This document shows, piece by piece, positions 63,416 to 64,000 of a DNA stretch of 64,000 bases (the stretch's first letter is position 1; each line of letters opens with the position of its first letter). The notes under the pieces were generated by a model. It was not told the DNA's origin and did no database searches. It saw only the letters and a program-made list of their open reading frames with translations. Position numbers and translations under genes: made by a program. Where the stretch lies: the NCBI RefSeq assembly GCF_003048835.2, contig NZ_CP060705.1:992001-1056000 (forward strand), read 5' to 3'. The DNA comes from Campylobacter concisus (GTDB lineage: Bacteria; Campylobacterota; Campylobacteria; Campylobacterales; Campylobacteraceae).

Positions 63416-63686
63416 AAGGGCACTTAAGTCAAAGCTATTTTAAAAATTTAATTCACCAATAATCACTATGCAAGAAATCTTTAGCGCCATGCTTTGCAAA
63501 ATTTTTCATCACTCTAGATTTAATCGCAAAATATGACATAAAAGCTATTCTTCATCAAATTTAACAACAATAACAAATCAAAATAAATAAGCAAGCTAAA
63601 AACTAGTCAAAAAAAGATACATACGAAAGCAAAAATTAAAATAATAGCTAAAAAGCATCAAATTTAAAGAGGTAGCAGTATATAAA

Positions 63687-63709
63687 CCACCTCTTCATAA
63701 AAGCGGTGG
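63687..63709 (-). terminator. Hairpin after the MogA/MoaB-type gene
   Basis: On the minus strand CCACC and GGTGG close a 13-base loop and are followed by TTTATATA, 32 bases past the stop. Competing pairings AAGAGGT/ACCTCTT and AAACCAC/GTGGTTT share the same arm. Confidence 0.45.
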
Positions 63710-63740
63710 CTATAAATTTCAGTGGTTTAACAAATTTTGT

Positions 63741-64000
63741 TTATGAAATTTTCTTTTGTTTAGGGCGGAAAACTTTCATCACGTTTTCATCAGTCTCGAT
63801 AAATGCACCCTCTATAAGATCGATGCAGTATGGCACCGCTGGAAATACCGGCTCCAAGCACTCTTTTATCGCCTTTGGCTGACCTGGTAAATTTATGATG
63901 AGCGCATGGCCTCTGATGCCTGCTGTTTGGCGTGATAGGATCGCTGTTGGGACGTATTGCAAGCTTGCAGCTCTCATTAGCTCGCCAAAGCCTGGCATCA
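63741..64000 (-). CDS. MogA/MoaB-type molybdopterin protein, N-terminus beyond window
   Basis: Only the last 86 residues are inside. GFGELMRAASLQYVPTAILS, RQTAGIRGHALIINLPGQP and FPAVPYCIDLIEG match the C-terminal half of molybdopterin adenylyltransferases (MogA/MoaB), which adenylate molybdopterin before molybdenum insertion. The start codon is outside. Confidence 0.88.
   Translation of the reverse strand, partial: MPGFGELMRAASLQYVPTAILSRQTAGIRGHALIINLPGQPKAIKECLEPVFPAVPYCIDLIEGAFIETDENVMKVFRPKQKKIS

Larger units (their letters stand above)
63006..63740. other. 735-base AT-rich intergenic region upstream of htpG
   Basis: I see no protein gene or tRNA here. It contains the htpG promoter (TATAAT on the minus strand at 63040-63045), the HAIR-like dyad at 63075-63095, a long AT stem-loop at 63377-63415, and alternative hairpin arms at 63669-63726 next to the MogA/MoaB stop. 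The middle part is close to random AT-rich sequence. Confidence 0.6.

Overview
The window looks like a chromosomal segment of an epsilonproteobacterium of the genus Campylobacter. Campylobacter concisus or a close relative is my best guess. The reasons are an AT-rich, lysine- and asparagine-rich coding style, the order rplI-hslV-hslU-era beside argG, ftsK next to a very long flgL, a Cet-type energy-taxis pair, a PgbA-type exported protein, and a zot-bearing filamentous prophage of the kind known from C. concisus. The species call is inference from memory of gene families, not from a search.

Layout: 1-2048 is the N-terminal part of a TonB-dependent outer-membrane receptor (runs off the left edge) with Fur-like dyads upstream. 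2231-3989 is a PAS protein plus a soluble methyl-accepting protein. 4017-13302 is a nine-gene minus-strand operon for a type II secretion/type IV pilus-like envelope machine. It is the transformation (Cts) system of Campylobacter, and its gene order matches the Vibrio MSHA locus (I-J-K-L-M-N-E-G). 13363-17787 holds era, hslU, hslV, rplI and argG. 17970-21003 holds a PiT phosphate carrier, a Ppx/GppA phosphatase and a YqeY protein.

A consensus sigma-70 promoter drives tRNA-Gln and initiator tRNA-fMet (21198-21374). A 9.4 kb filamentous prophage sits in the 3' end of the tRNA-fMet gene, bounded by a perfect 51-bp direct repeat (21330-21380 and 30722-30772). It carries integrase, an HUH Rep with YxxxY, a hairpin-rich intergenic island likely to be the origin, secretin, Zot, a pVI-like protein, a pIII-like adhesin, three tiny membrane proteins, a pVIII-like coat protein followed by a terminator, and a pV-like ssDNA-binding protein with a structured leader. 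A divergent operator region follows, then a small HTH regulator, an exported protein and a HigBA-type toxin-antitoxin pair. Just outside attR lies the C-terminal relic of a second, different integrase, so this tRNA has been used at least twice.

After the prophage: an orphan exported protein, ftsK (its reading frame extends upstream and probably starts at ATT), flgL with a sigma-54 promoter, yaaA, hup, tRNA-Leu(CAA), an auxin-efflux-type carrier, a Met/Lys/Asp repeat protein just before an OmpR/histidine-kinase pair, aldehyde dehydrogenase, a metallophosphatase, YihY, a PgbA_N protein, an M23 peptidase, mgtE, a NUDT14-like Nudix enzyme, ppk, two Gate-domain membrane proteins with an M20 peptidase, and a truncated UbiD-family relic. 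A four-gene operon (HDOD, STAS/CheX-like, rpe, dnaQ-like) follows, then rpmB, a K+ channel-like protein, a DUF465 coiled coil, htpG with a HAIR-like operator, and the C-terminus of a MogA/MoaB protein at the right edge. The accessory, most interesting part is 21300-31340.
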